The position numbers and the translations under genes are program-made. Under the pieces are notes generated by a model. That model saw only the letters and a program-made list of their open reading frames with translations. It had not been told where the DNA came from and did no database searches. Shown here in pieces: positions 15,127-21,202 of a DNA stretch of 23,919 bases; the stretch's first letter is position 1; each line of letters begins with the position of its first letter. Source of the stretch: Acinetobacter sp. UBA3106 (GTDB lineage Bacteria > Pseudomonadota > Gammaproteobacteria > Pseudomonadales > Moraxellaceae). The stretch lies in the NCBI GenBank assembly GCA_002365595.1, contig DFAM01000009.1, forward strand, positions 182,086 to 206,004, in the 5' to 3' direction.

Positions 15127-15601
15127 TTTTATTAATCCAAACGAAGAAACTCGTATTGAAGATGGCTCTAAAGTCGAGCTGCATTTTTCGGTTGCCATTG
15201 AAAATGGCGTGGAAATTGACAATACCCGTAGCCGTGAAGAACCTGTCAGCCTGGTAATGGGTGATGGCAGCTTATTGCCGGGTTTTGAAAAAGCCCTGTT
15301 CGGTTTACGTGCCGGTGACCGCCGTACCGTGAGCCTTCCTCCTGAAGAGGCTTTTGGTCCCTGGAATCCTGAAAACGTACAAAAGTTTGACACCGTTAAA
15401 TTCGAACAGACACCTGTTGTCGGTCATATGATTGAATTTGAAGATAAAGCCAAGCAAAGCCTGTTTGGTGTGGTGAAATCGGTCGGTGAAGACATTACTG
15501 AAATTGATTTTAATCACCCGCTTGCCGGCAAAGATATTACTTTTGAAGTGGAAATCTTTAAAGTGACGCCCGCAGGCCAGCAAGGCATCAAAATTATGTA
15601 A
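15119..15601 (+). CDS. fkpB: FKBP-type peptidyl-prolyl cis-trans isomerase (SlpA)
   Basis: A 160-residue SlyD/FkpB-like cytoplasmic proline isomerase and chaperone. The FKBP fold is interrupted by an insert-in-flap domain (about residues 70-125). Landmarks are VELHFSVAIENGVEIDNT, LVMGDGSLLPGFEKALFGLRAGDR and the C-terminal FNHPLAGKDITFEVEI. It lacks the His-rich metal-binding tail of SlyD, as expected for FkpB. ATG 15119 overlaps the lspA end by 8 bp. The usual next gene in many Gammaproteobacteria is ispH; here a strong terminator follows instead. Confidence 0.93.
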   Translation: MTDFINPNEETRIEDGSKVELHFSVAIENGVEIDNTRSREEPVSLVMGDGSLLPGFEKALFGLRAGDRRTVSLPPEEAFGPWNPENVQKFDTVKFEQTPVVGHMIEFEDKAKQSLFGVVKSVGEDITEIDFNHPLAGKDITFEVEIFKVTPAGQQGIKIM

Positions 15602-15621
15602 GGTGTCAGCCTTTTTCGTTT

Positions 15622-15646
15622 AAAAGCTCCTGCGGGAGCTTTTTTA
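15622..15646 (+). terminator. Rho-independent terminator of the ribF-ileS-lspA-fkpB operon
   Basis: AAAAGCTCC (15622-15630) pairs perfectly with GGAGCTTTT around the loop TGCG, followed by T. Confidence 0.92.
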
Positions 15647-15751
15647 TTTTCGGTTTTCAGCGATATTGATGAAGATACAAATCCATAATATTCAATAAAT
15701 AACATTCATAATAAGTTAAAGAAGAAAATTTAAAAAAATTAGGCTCAATCC

Positions 15752-16294
15752 ATGAAAATATATATTGTCGTTGGTAGCGTGCGTGAAGGCCGGACTGCTA
15801 TTAAAGTGGCGCGTTGGGTAAAACGCAGTATTGATCAGGCCAATTTCAGTACGGTTCAGGCAGAACTGGTCGATTTAAAAGAATGGGATCTGCCAATTTT
15901 TGCCGGTAGTCATCCGCCAATTACAGGTATTTATGATCAACCCAAACAACAAGAGTGGGCAGATAAAGTGGCTTCGGGCGATGCCTTCATTTTTATTAGT
16001 CCTGAGTATAATCATGGCTATAGCCCAGCCCTGAAAAATGCATTCGATTACGTCGGTAAAGAATGGCAAGGCAAACCGGCGGCCTATATTGGCTATGGTG
16101 CAACCAATGGCTCGCGTTCCATTGACCAGATTCGTCAGGTCGGCACCCAGCTCGGTTTAATTGACAGCAATGCAATTATTGAAATTCGCGATATTTTTTC
16201 ACGTAATAAAACCGAAGAATTTGAACCAAATGAATTTGACGAGAAAACCTTAAAAGGTGCGCTAGACAAACTGATTCAATATGTAAGCGCCTGA
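15752..16294 (+). CDS. NAD(P)H-dependent FMN reductase-like flavoprotein
   Basis: A 180-residue flavodoxin-like reductase of the NADPH-dependent FMN reductase family. The phosphate-binding loop GSVREGR is at 8-14, and the second flavin-binding loop SPEYNHGYS at 83-91 is followed by LKNAFDYVG, which is diagnostic. Typical activities are NAD(P)H-driven reduction of FMN, quinones or azo compounds. The start has AGG 8 nt upstream. It is a single-gene unit between the fkpB terminator and the small RNA locus. It might supply FMNH2 to SsuD, but nothing in the position links them. Confidence 0.88.
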   Translation: MKIYIVVGSVREGRTAIKVARWVKRSIDQANFSTVQAELVDLKEWDLPIFAGSHPPITGIYDQPKQQEWADKVASGDAFIFISPEYNHGYSPALKNAFDYVGKEWQGKPAAYIGYGATNGSRSIDQIRQVGTQLGLIDSNAIIEIRDIFSRNKTEEFEPNEFDEKTLKGALDKLIQYVSA

Positions 16295-16309
16295 TGTGCG
16301 GAAGACTAT

Positions 16310-16327
16310 TGTACGTTTAAGCTTACA
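16310..16327 (+). promoter_or_regulatory. GacA box (upstream activating sequence) of sRNA A
   Basis: TGTACG-N6-CTTACA matches the GacA consensus TGTAAG-N6-CTTACA at 11 of 12 defined positions. It ends 44 bp before the -10-like TATATT (16372-16377), placing it at about -74 to -57 of the predicted start. Its right half overlaps one arm of an inverted repeat (16316-16325 / 16404-16413). Confidence 0.75.
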
Positions 16328-16371
16328 AGGGTTGCCGAATATGTCCACTTTTCATACATTACCTTTCACGA

Positions 16372-16377
16372 TATATT
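16372..16377 (+). promoter_or_regulatory. -10 element of sRNA A
   Basis: TATATT begins 45 bp after the end of the GacA box, the same offset as TATTCT at the second locus. There is no recognisable -35 hexamer at 17 bp spacing, as expected for an activator-dependent promoter. Transcription should start near 16384. Confidence 0.6.
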
Positions 16378-16383
16378 TAACTC

Positions 16384-16516
16384 ATACCGAGACAGGAAGT
16401 CTCTAAGCTTAAAACTAAAAAGATAAGCGATAATAACAGCAGGATGCTGCAAGGTACGACAGGAGTTATACCTTAGAAAGAATATAAAAAGCCTCGACAG
16501 GATGTCGGGGCTTTTT
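16384..16516 (+). ncRNA. Rsm/Csr-type CsrA-sequestering small RNA, copy A
   Basis: A predicted RNA of about 133 nt with four AGGA motifs, every one in a hairpin loop. They are GAGAC-AGGAA-GTCTC (AGGA 16394-16397); CAGCA-GGA-TGCTG (16441-16444); the AAGGTA/TACCTT stem with inner AC-AGGA-GT (16461-16464); and CGACA-GGA-TGTCG (16499-16502), which is also the terminator stem. CsrA/RsmA binds A(N)GGA in loops, and RsmX/Y/Z and CsrB RNAs titrate it this way. The promoter carries a GacA box, so expression should depend on GacS/GacA. It has no open reading frame of note. The second copy at 19184 shares the third hairpin and the terminator. The start is inferred from the -10 position; the 3' end is set by the terminator. 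Confidence 0.8.
16486..16516 (+). terminator. Terminator of sRNA A with a GGA loop
   Basis: The 14-bp stem (AAAAAGCCTCGACA with one wobble against its partner) closes on the loop GGA and ends in T. The loop doubles as a CsrA-type motif. Confidence 0.9.
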
Positions 16517-16602
16517 CTTTATGCCTGCTGGATTCGCCTGACCATTTATCGAAAACTTGCAGCAAAACCAGTAAATTTACATGATATTGAAATTTCAAAC
16601 TC

Positions 16603-16608
16603 TATAAT
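16603..16608 (+). promoter_or_regulatory. Candidate -10 element of the oxygenase gene
   Basis: A perfect TATAAT without a convincing -35 at normal spacing. Transcription from about 16615 would give an 87-nt leader to the chosen start at 16702. Confidence 0.4.
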
Positions 16609-16701
16609 CACAACCATGCAAAAATGAAGAATCACTGGAATATTCCCCAGAATTATTCCAAGCTCCTAAACAAAACAATAAAAATGCTTGAGAGAAAAGA
16701 A

Positions 16702-17742
16702 ATGCAATTAGAACATCATTTGCTGAGCGATTACGCTAAATTGTTTATTGCCCCAGACAATAGCAATACAGCGCTTGACTTAGCCCAATATATTGAACGC
16801 AATCGTGAACAGCTGATGCAACAGTTGCACCAGTACGGTATTTTAATTTTCCGTGGATTTAACATCCAGCATACTGACGAATTTCATCAGCTGATTGAAC
16901 AGCAATTCAAATTACAGCCCTGGAATTCTTTTAATCCTAATATGCCAAGCTGGGTTGCATCATGGATGCGTAAATACAGTGAAAGTATTTTAGGTGCAGG
17001 CGATTATCGACGTTATATTGACCGTAATACCGTTCAGCTTGGCCCAGTAGAGAACTCGATCCAAGGTCCGCATGTTGAAGGTGGCGTACGTTCGGAACGC
17101 TCACGCTATATTGCGCTCTATTGTCAGGAACCCTCAACTTATCTGGCAGAAACAGGATTTAATAATCTGGAACAGATTTGGGAAAACTTTCCAGAGACCA
17201 TCAAGCAAAAATACCAGGGCACCTGGAACCATTTTTCTTATGTTTCATCACGCAAGGTCAATTTTATCGACCGGATTTTGCTGAAAAAAAGTCCATTTAG
17301 TGTCTCCATACGCGCGGACAAAAAAGCCAAGCTGACGTTGCAACGTTCGCCCTTGGTCATTAAGCATCCTGTTACGCAAAAACTGGTCGTGCAACCTTGG
17401 GCATTTGCCAACAATACCAATCCATTTGCCCATCAAGCAGCACAAAACTGCTTTGAAAATCGTGGAGATATTGAGCTGGATTCTACTGCGGGTGGCATGC
17501 AGCTGACCTGGGAAATTTTTAACCAGCACGGGGAGCAAGTGGAATGGAACGATCAAGAGAAGCAGGCCTTTTTTGATGCCATGTACCGCGATGCGCTGTT
17601 ACTGCAATGGCAGAAAGGTGATGTTGCCATTGTAGATAATATCAAGATTGCCCATTGGCGCATGAATGGTGAACAAGGCAACCGTAAACTGATCCAGATC
17701 CAGGCCAATGTATTTAATGCAGATGAGCATTACGCAGCCTGA
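16702..17742 (+). CDS. Fe(II)/2-oxoglutarate-dependent oxygenase, TauD/clavaminate-synthase-like
   Basis: A 346-residue protein of the TauD/TfdA superfamily of unknown substrate. The facial triad is visible as H-x-E in GPHVEGG (His124, Glu126 in this numbering) and a distal His in NIKIAHWRMNG (His318), with a following Arg (RKLIQIQ) to bind 2-oxoglutarate. Taurine dioxygenase has HxD; the HxE form is known in the clavaminate synthase/AsnO/VioC group. The N-terminal YGILIFRGF strand is typical of the superfamily. The start ATG 16702 has GAGAG 7 nt upstream; an in-frame ATG at 16624 is possible but has no ribosome-binding site. It stands alone between sRNA A and a bidirectional terminator. A role in secondary metabolism or amino-acid hydroxylation is only a family-level guess. 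Confidence 0.75.
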   Translation: MQLEHHLLSDYAKLFIAPDNSNTALDLAQYIERNREQLMQQLHQYGILIFRGFNIQHTDEFHQLIEQQFKLQPWNSFNPNMPSWVASWMRKYSESILGAGDYRRYIDRNTVQLGPVENSIQGPHVEGGVRSERSRYIALYCQEPSTYLAETGFNNLEQIWENFPETIKQKYQGTWNHFSYVSSRKVNFIDRILLKKSPFSVSIRADKKAKLTLQRSPLVIKHPVTQKLVVQPWAFANNTNPFAHQAAQNCFENRGDIELDSTAGGMQLTWEIFNQHGEQVEWNDQEKQAFFDAMYRDALLLQWQKGDVAIVDNIKIAHWRMNGEQGNRKLIQIQANVFNADEHYAA

Positions 17743-17772
17743 TTCACTGCAATCATGCATACCCGTTATTTC

Positions 17773-17794
17773 AAAAGCCCCACTCGGGGCTTTT
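17773..17794. terminator. Bidirectional terminator, oxygenase / sugar dehydrogenase
   Basis: AAAAGCCCC and GGGGCTTTT pair perfectly around ACTC. T runs are present on both strands, and the hairpin lies between two convergent genes. Confidence 0.88.
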
Positions 17795-17811
17795 AATTTC
17801 TATCAATCGTA

Positions 17812-18996
17812 TTATTTTGTAGTCATTTTCAACAGTCTGGCATTGTTACCATCTTCGAGCACCCAGATTGAACCGTCTGGCGCTTCCAGCACATCACGGA
17901 TACGTTGCTTCATATCCAGACGCTGTACTTCAGTCACAGGTTTCATGGCTGTATCCACCACAACAATAGATTTGGACGATAAACCGCCAATCAGGGCTTT
18001 ATTTTTCCATGCCGGGAATTGCGAACCGTGATAAAAAATCAGGCTAGATGGGGAAATAACTGGTGTCCAGCTGATTTCAGGTGCTTTAAATTCAGGACGG
18101 GTATTATGGTCAGGAATATCTTTGCCATCATAATGATCGCCATTTGAAACCAGCGGATAACCGTAATTTTCACCTTTTATAATCAAATTCAGTTCATCAC
18201 CACCTTTAGGCCCCATTTCCACCACCCAAAGTTTACCCTTAGGATCAAATGCTATACCTAATGGATTTCTGTGACCCAATGACCAGACCTGTTTTGCGAT
18301 CTCTCCTTGATTCGTAAATGGATTAGCTGCAGCTGGCGTACCATCATCATTTAAACGTAATATTTTGCCTAAATTAGATTGCATATCTTGGGCAGGATCA
18401 AACTTCTGACGTTCACCGGAACTAATCCATAACTTTCCGTCGGAACCAAATAACAACCGATGCGAATAGTGCCCCTGTCCTTGGACTTTAGGCACCTGTT
18501 TCCAGATGGTTTTTAAATTTTTAACTTGCGGTTTCTGACTATTAGATAGATCTAATTCACCCCGAGCAACGACAGCACCATAACCGCCCTGTCCCGCCTC
18601 TGCATAACTTAGGTAAATGATATGGTTCTGTTCAAATTGTGGATGCAAGGCAATATCACCCAAGCCGCCTTGTCCACCATAGGCCACTTTAGGTAAACCT
18701 TTGACTTCAGTTTTTTGTCCGGTTGTAGGATCAAATAACTGTAACTTTCCCTTTCTTTCAGTAACCAGTAAACGCCCATCCTTTAAAGATGCAATCGCCC
18801 ACGGTTCATTAAACTGTGCGAGGCTTGTCAATTTATAAGCTTGATTAACCGAACTTGTAGAAGGTTTGGAAGATGCTGTTTCTATGGCTGACTTGGATGC
18901 AGAATTTACAGAGTCCGTTTGTGCATTACAGGCGGTTAAACTTGATGTACTGATTAATATGATGGTGGTCAGCATATGCTGTCGGAATATTTTCAT
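17812..18996 (-). CDS. PQQ-dependent aldose sugar dehydrogenase, lipoprotein
   Basis: A 394-residue six-bladed beta-propeller oxidoreductase of the YliI/Asd, soluble glucose dehydrogenase family. These proteins oxidise aldoses in the periplasm with PQQ. The N-terminus is a lipoprotein signal ending SLTAC (Cys23), followed by a Ser/Thr-rich linker of about 30 residues. Family landmarks are LKDGRLLVTER, GGQGGLGDIALHP, GHYSHRLLFGSDGKLW (with the expected catalytic His), SLGHRNPLGIAFDP and VEMGPKGGDELN. The start has AGGA about 8 nt upstream. It is transcribed toward the oxygenase and divergently from sRNA B, whose GacA box lies about 115 bp upstream of this start. PQQ must come from elsewhere in the genome. 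Confidence 0.88.
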   Translation of the reverse strand: MKIFRQHMLTTIILISTSSLTACNAQTDSVNSASKSAIETASSKPSTSSVNQAYKLTSLAQFNEPWAIASLKDGRLLVTERKGKLQLFDPTTGQKTEVKGLPKVAYGGQGGLGDIALHPQFEQNHIIYLSYAEAGQGGYGAVVARGELDLSNSQKPQVKNLKTIWKQVPKVQGQGHYSHRLLFGSDGKLWISSGERQKFDPAQDMQSNLGKILRLNDDGTPAAANPFTNQGEIAKQVWSLGHRNPLGIAFDPKGKLWVVEMGPKGGDELNLIIKGENYGYPLVSNGDHYDGKDIPDHNTRPEFKAPEISWTPVISPSSLIFYHGSQFPAWKNKALIGGLSSKSIVVVDTAMKPVTEVQRLDMKQRIRDVLEAPDGSIWVLEDGNNARLLKMTTK

Positions 18997-19109
18997 CGTT
19001 ATTATCCTGTTCCCTTCAAATAGATCATCCCTTTTATTCTAAGTAATATATTGAAAATCACTATTTTTTATTAGTAACAAACTTTCATTTCGCTTTATTT
19101 GTTAGATTG

Positions 19110-19127
19110 TGTAAGAGATTACGTACA
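19110..19127 (+). promoter_or_regulatory. GacA box (upstream activating sequence) of sRNA B
   Basis: TGTAAG-N6-CGTACA matches TGTAAG-N6-CTTACA at 11 of 12 defined positions. It lies about -74 to -57 from the predicted RNA start, as at locus A. It is also within the upstream region of the divergent sugar dehydrogenase gene. Confidence 0.75.
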
Positions 19128-19171
19128 CAAAATAGTTCTATTGGCTTATATCTCCTTCCGGATAAATTTCT

Positions 19172-19177
19172 TATTCT
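19172..19177 (+). promoter_or_regulatory. -10 element of sRNA B
   Basis: TATTCT begins 45 bp after the end of the GacA box, the same offset as at locus A. No -35 consensus is present. Transcription should start near 19184. Confidence 0.55.
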
Positions 19178-19183
19178 GAATTC

Positions 19184-19315
19184 ATCAGGAAACAGGAGGT
19201 TTCCCAAACCTAAAACAATAATTATAAGTTTGAGCATCAGGATGTGAGGTAAAACAGCCGTTATACCTAAGCAGCGCATACAAAAAAAGCCCCGATAGGA
19301 TATCGGGGCTTTTTT
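19184..19315 (+). ncRNA. Rsm/Csr-type CsrA-sequestering small RNA, copy B
   Basis: A predicted RNA of about 132 nt. AGGA occurs near the 5' end (19187-19190), in the loop of GGAAAC-AGGAG-GTTTCC (19188-19204), in a weak CAT/ATG hairpin (19239-19242) and in the terminator loop (19297-19300). A fifth hairpin, AGGTA...TACCT at 19247-19268, is homologous to the third hairpin of copy A but carries AGCC in its loop, so that site is probably lost. A 5' AGGA followed directly by an AGGA hairpin recalls the start of Pseudomonas RsmY. A GacA box lies upstream. A short minus-strand reading frame here (19085-19318) looks like an antisense artefact. Confidence 0.78.
19289..19315 (+). terminator. Terminator of sRNA B with a GGA loop
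   Basis: A perfect 9-bp stem GCCCCGATA/TATCGGGGC around GGA is preceded by seven A and followed by six T. It is the counterpart of the terminator of copy A. Confidence 0.93.
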
Positions 19316-19451
19316 CATCTATTGTTTTTCTCTGTTGTTCTATCAGGCTTTTCTTCTATAAATACTTACAGTCGAAGGCTAAAAAAGCAACATTTCAAAA
19401 AATGCCTTATTGCTAAGCTAAAGACCCTGGCAGATATTGAGATATACAATT

Positions 19452-20012
19452 ATGGTCAAGAAAGTTCTGTTTATCACCTCGAACGTGGGCATTGAACACG
19501 ATGAATTAGTCCAGCCTCTGGATTTCTTGCAGTCGCATGGTTTTGTGGTGATTCATGCTGCAGAAAAAAATGAAGATGTACAAACCATGGAAGGCGATAG
19601 CAAGCCAAGTGCACAATACACACCCGATACCACCATGCATGAAGTCAATGCAGAAGATTATGATTTGCTAGTAATCCCTGGCGGGACAGTAAATGCTGAT
19701 AAATTACGTATTAATGAAGATGCCCAGCGCATCATTCAGTCCTTTGCCGATAACCAGAAACCGATTGCAGCGATCTGTCATGGGCCATGGGCACTGATTG
19801 ATGCAGGTCGGGTCAAAGATAAACATCTGACTTCTTATAAAAGTATTAAGCTGGATCTGCAAAATGCTGGTGCAAAATGGGTCGATGAAGAAGTGCACCG
19901 CTGCAATACCAATGGTTGGGTACTGATTACTTCACGTAATCCGGATGACTTACCTGCTTTTAATACCGCGATTGTGGAAGAACTGGAAGTGGATATGGAT
20001 ATTATCCCGTAA
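19452..20012 (+). CDS. DJ-1/PfpI family protein
   Basis: A 186-residue member of the DJ-1/PfpI (class I glutamine amidotransferase-like) superfamily. The nucleophile elbow is AICHGPW with Cys109 and His110, and the acidic partner is in the N-terminal HDELVQPLDFL segment (Glu18). VIPGGTVNADKLR precedes the elbow, as in the PfpI/YhbO/YraA branch. Proposed activities are protease, glyoxalase or deglycase, the last disputed, and stress protection is the usual role. ATG 19452 (MVKKVLFITSN) is chosen; an in-frame TTG at 19437 is less likely. The ribosome-binding site is weak. It is a monocistronic gene, about 136 bp after sRNA B. Confidence 0.88.
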   Translation: MVKKVLFITSNVGIEHDELVQPLDFLQSHGFVVIHAAEKNEDVQTMEGDSKPSAQYTPDTTMHEVNAEDYDLLVIPGGTVNADKLRINEDAQRIIQSFADNQKPIAAICHGPWALIDAGRVKDKHLTSYKSIKLDLQNAGAKWVDEEVHRCNTNGWVLITSRNPDDLPAFNTAIVEELEVDMDIIP

Positions 20013-20027
20013 TTCTAAGCTGTTGCC

Positions 20028-20062
20028 AAAAAGGAACCCCAACTTGTGGGGCTCCTTTTTTT
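20028..20062. terminator. Bidirectional terminator, DJ-1/PfpI gene / ankyrin gene
   Basis: AAAAAGGA-A-CCCCA pairs with TGGGG-C-TCCTTTTT around ACTTG, with one A-C mismatch. T runs on both strands suit the two convergent genes. Confidence 0.88.
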
Positions 20063-20073
20063 AAATGATTGAT

Positions 20074-20397
20074 TTAAGCCAATCCTTTTAGACTCTTTAG
20101 ATAATTCACTATTTCTTGATTCCCTGCCATTTCAGCAAGTTCTAAAGCTGTATAAGTACTGCGATGGTTAATATCTGCACCTTTACTAATCAATAGCTTT
20201 ACGACCTCTAGATGATCGTTTTCAGCTGCTGCATGTAAGGCGCTATAACCTTCTTCATCGACAGAGTTGACGTCCAGACCATCCTTGATGCCCTGTTCGA
20301 CCTGGTCAATGTCGCCTAAGGATGCCCAGTACACCAGTTCAGGAAGATGCAGTTCGTCATCATCTTCAGGGATTGGAGAGAATGAGTTGATGTTCAT
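20074..20397 (-). CDS. Ankyrin-repeat protein, 107 aa
   Basis: A small soluble protein almost entirely made of ankyrin repeats: about residues 18-50 (VYWASLGDIDQVEQGIKDGLDVN), 51-80 (GYSALHAAAENDHLEVVKLLISKGADIN) and 81-105 (TALELAEMAGNQEIVNYL). The acidic N-terminus (PEDDDELHLPE) has no signal peptide. Ankyrin repeats bind proteins; no partner can be named. The start ATG has no clear ribosome-binding site, and an AGGAG lies 27 nt upstream just after the stop of the preceding gene, 31 bp away. Co-transcription with that disrupted gene is likely. The shared terminator at 20028-20062 ends the unit. Confidence 0.85.
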   Translation of the reverse strand: MNINSFSPIPEDDDELHLPELVYWASLGDIDQVEQGIKDGLDVNSVDEEGYSALHAAAENDHLEVVKLLISKGADINHRSTYTALELAEMAGNQEIVNYLKSLKGLA

Positions 20398-20428
20398 AGG
20401 ATAATAACTTTATTTTAAAGATACTCCT

Positions 20429-21083
20429 TTATTCTAAAGGAAAATCTGCTTTATTCTCTTGCACAAATTGTGACATTGCTTGCATTCTACGATAATGAGC
20501 CATAAGAAGTTTTGAGACTTCTTCTGGATCTCCAACTTTTTGATATAAATCAGCTAAATTTGAATATCCTAAACTTTTCGCCAATTCCTCATTAAGCCTT
20601 TTTACTTCTCTAACTTCTTTTGCTGCCAATTTTAATGAGCTGTCATGTTTTTCCTTACGTCTTTTACCTAAATTACTATAAATTTCTTTTAAATGTTTAT
20701 AGGCAGAGTAAGATTCATTAAACAAAGCTAAAAAAAGTGTAATAGATTCAGCAATCTTTTTTGCTACTTCATAATTCAATATTAATTCAATAAATCCAGG
20801 AGAAGCATAAGTTATGGCACGAATAACAGGTTTATCTTCTGCTGGAATATGTCTTGCAAAAATATGATAAGCATTTACATATGTAAGGCCCTCTCTTAGC
20901 TTAAGATCTTCTATCTCTTATAAAAAAAGAAGCTGAATTTATAGTTCCTGTAATATTTTCTAAGCAATAGATAAACGCATAATTTTGTATATATAAGCGA
21001 GTAAAATTATTTAAGTCTGCTAATGACCATCTTGAGTCTAGTAAGATTCGATAATTATTTTCTCCCAATTTATTAGTAGTCAT
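20429..21083 (-). pseudogene. Hypothetical protein gene disrupted by a frameshift
   Basis: The minus-strand gene starts at ATG 21083 (AGG 5 nt upstream) and reads 60 codons (MTTNKLGENNYRILLDSRWS...) to a stop at 20901-20903. Reading resumes in another frame from just after a stop at 20918-20920 and stays open to 20429. It passes through IEDLKLREGLTYVN, then HIFARHIPAEDKPVIRAIT, ASPGFIELILNYEVAKKIAES and a charged, probably coiled-coil segment. No ATG occurs in the first part of the second frame, which argues for one gene of about 217 codons. Reading GATATAGAAGAT in place of GATAGAAGAT (a 2-nt loss in a TA repeat) would restore it. The gene is visibly AT-richer than its neighbours. Function unrecognised. 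A sequencing error is the alternative. Confidence 0.7.
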
Positions 21084-21160
21084 TTTTACCTGTTATCTAA
21101 AATAATGAAAATTAACAGTATTAATACACAATGTTTATTTTTCAATCAACCATTAATATT

Positions 21161-21182
21161 AAAAAAGCCCCCTTTCGGAGGC
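21161..21182 (-). terminator. Rho-independent terminator after MFS transporter 1
   Basis: In the minus-strand RNA, GCCTCC pairs with GGGGGC (one G-U) around GAAA and runs into six U. The plus-strand version has a C-A mismatch, so it is oriented for the minus-strand gene. Confidence 0.85.
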
Positions 21183-21202
21183 TTCTTTTTAAAACTTAAA
21201 TT

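Noticed and set aside
16316..16413. 10-bp inverted repeat TTTAAGCTTA / TAAGCTTAAA as a separate element
   Set aside because: The left arm overlaps the GacA box and would lie upstream of the predicted RNA start, so the arms cannot pair in the transcript. AAGCTT is itself a palindrome, which raises the chance of coincidence.
19085..19318. 77-codon minus-strand reading frame
   Set aside because: It runs antisense through sRNA B, its terminator and the GacA box, has no family similarity I recognise, and its start lies in the terminator stem. The structured RNA on the plus strand explains the region better.
20429..20779. Independent 116-codon gene starting at TTG 20779
   Set aside because: The frame stays open for about 45 more codons upstream with plausible protein sequence and no ribosome-binding site at the TTG; a frameshifted longer gene explains it better.
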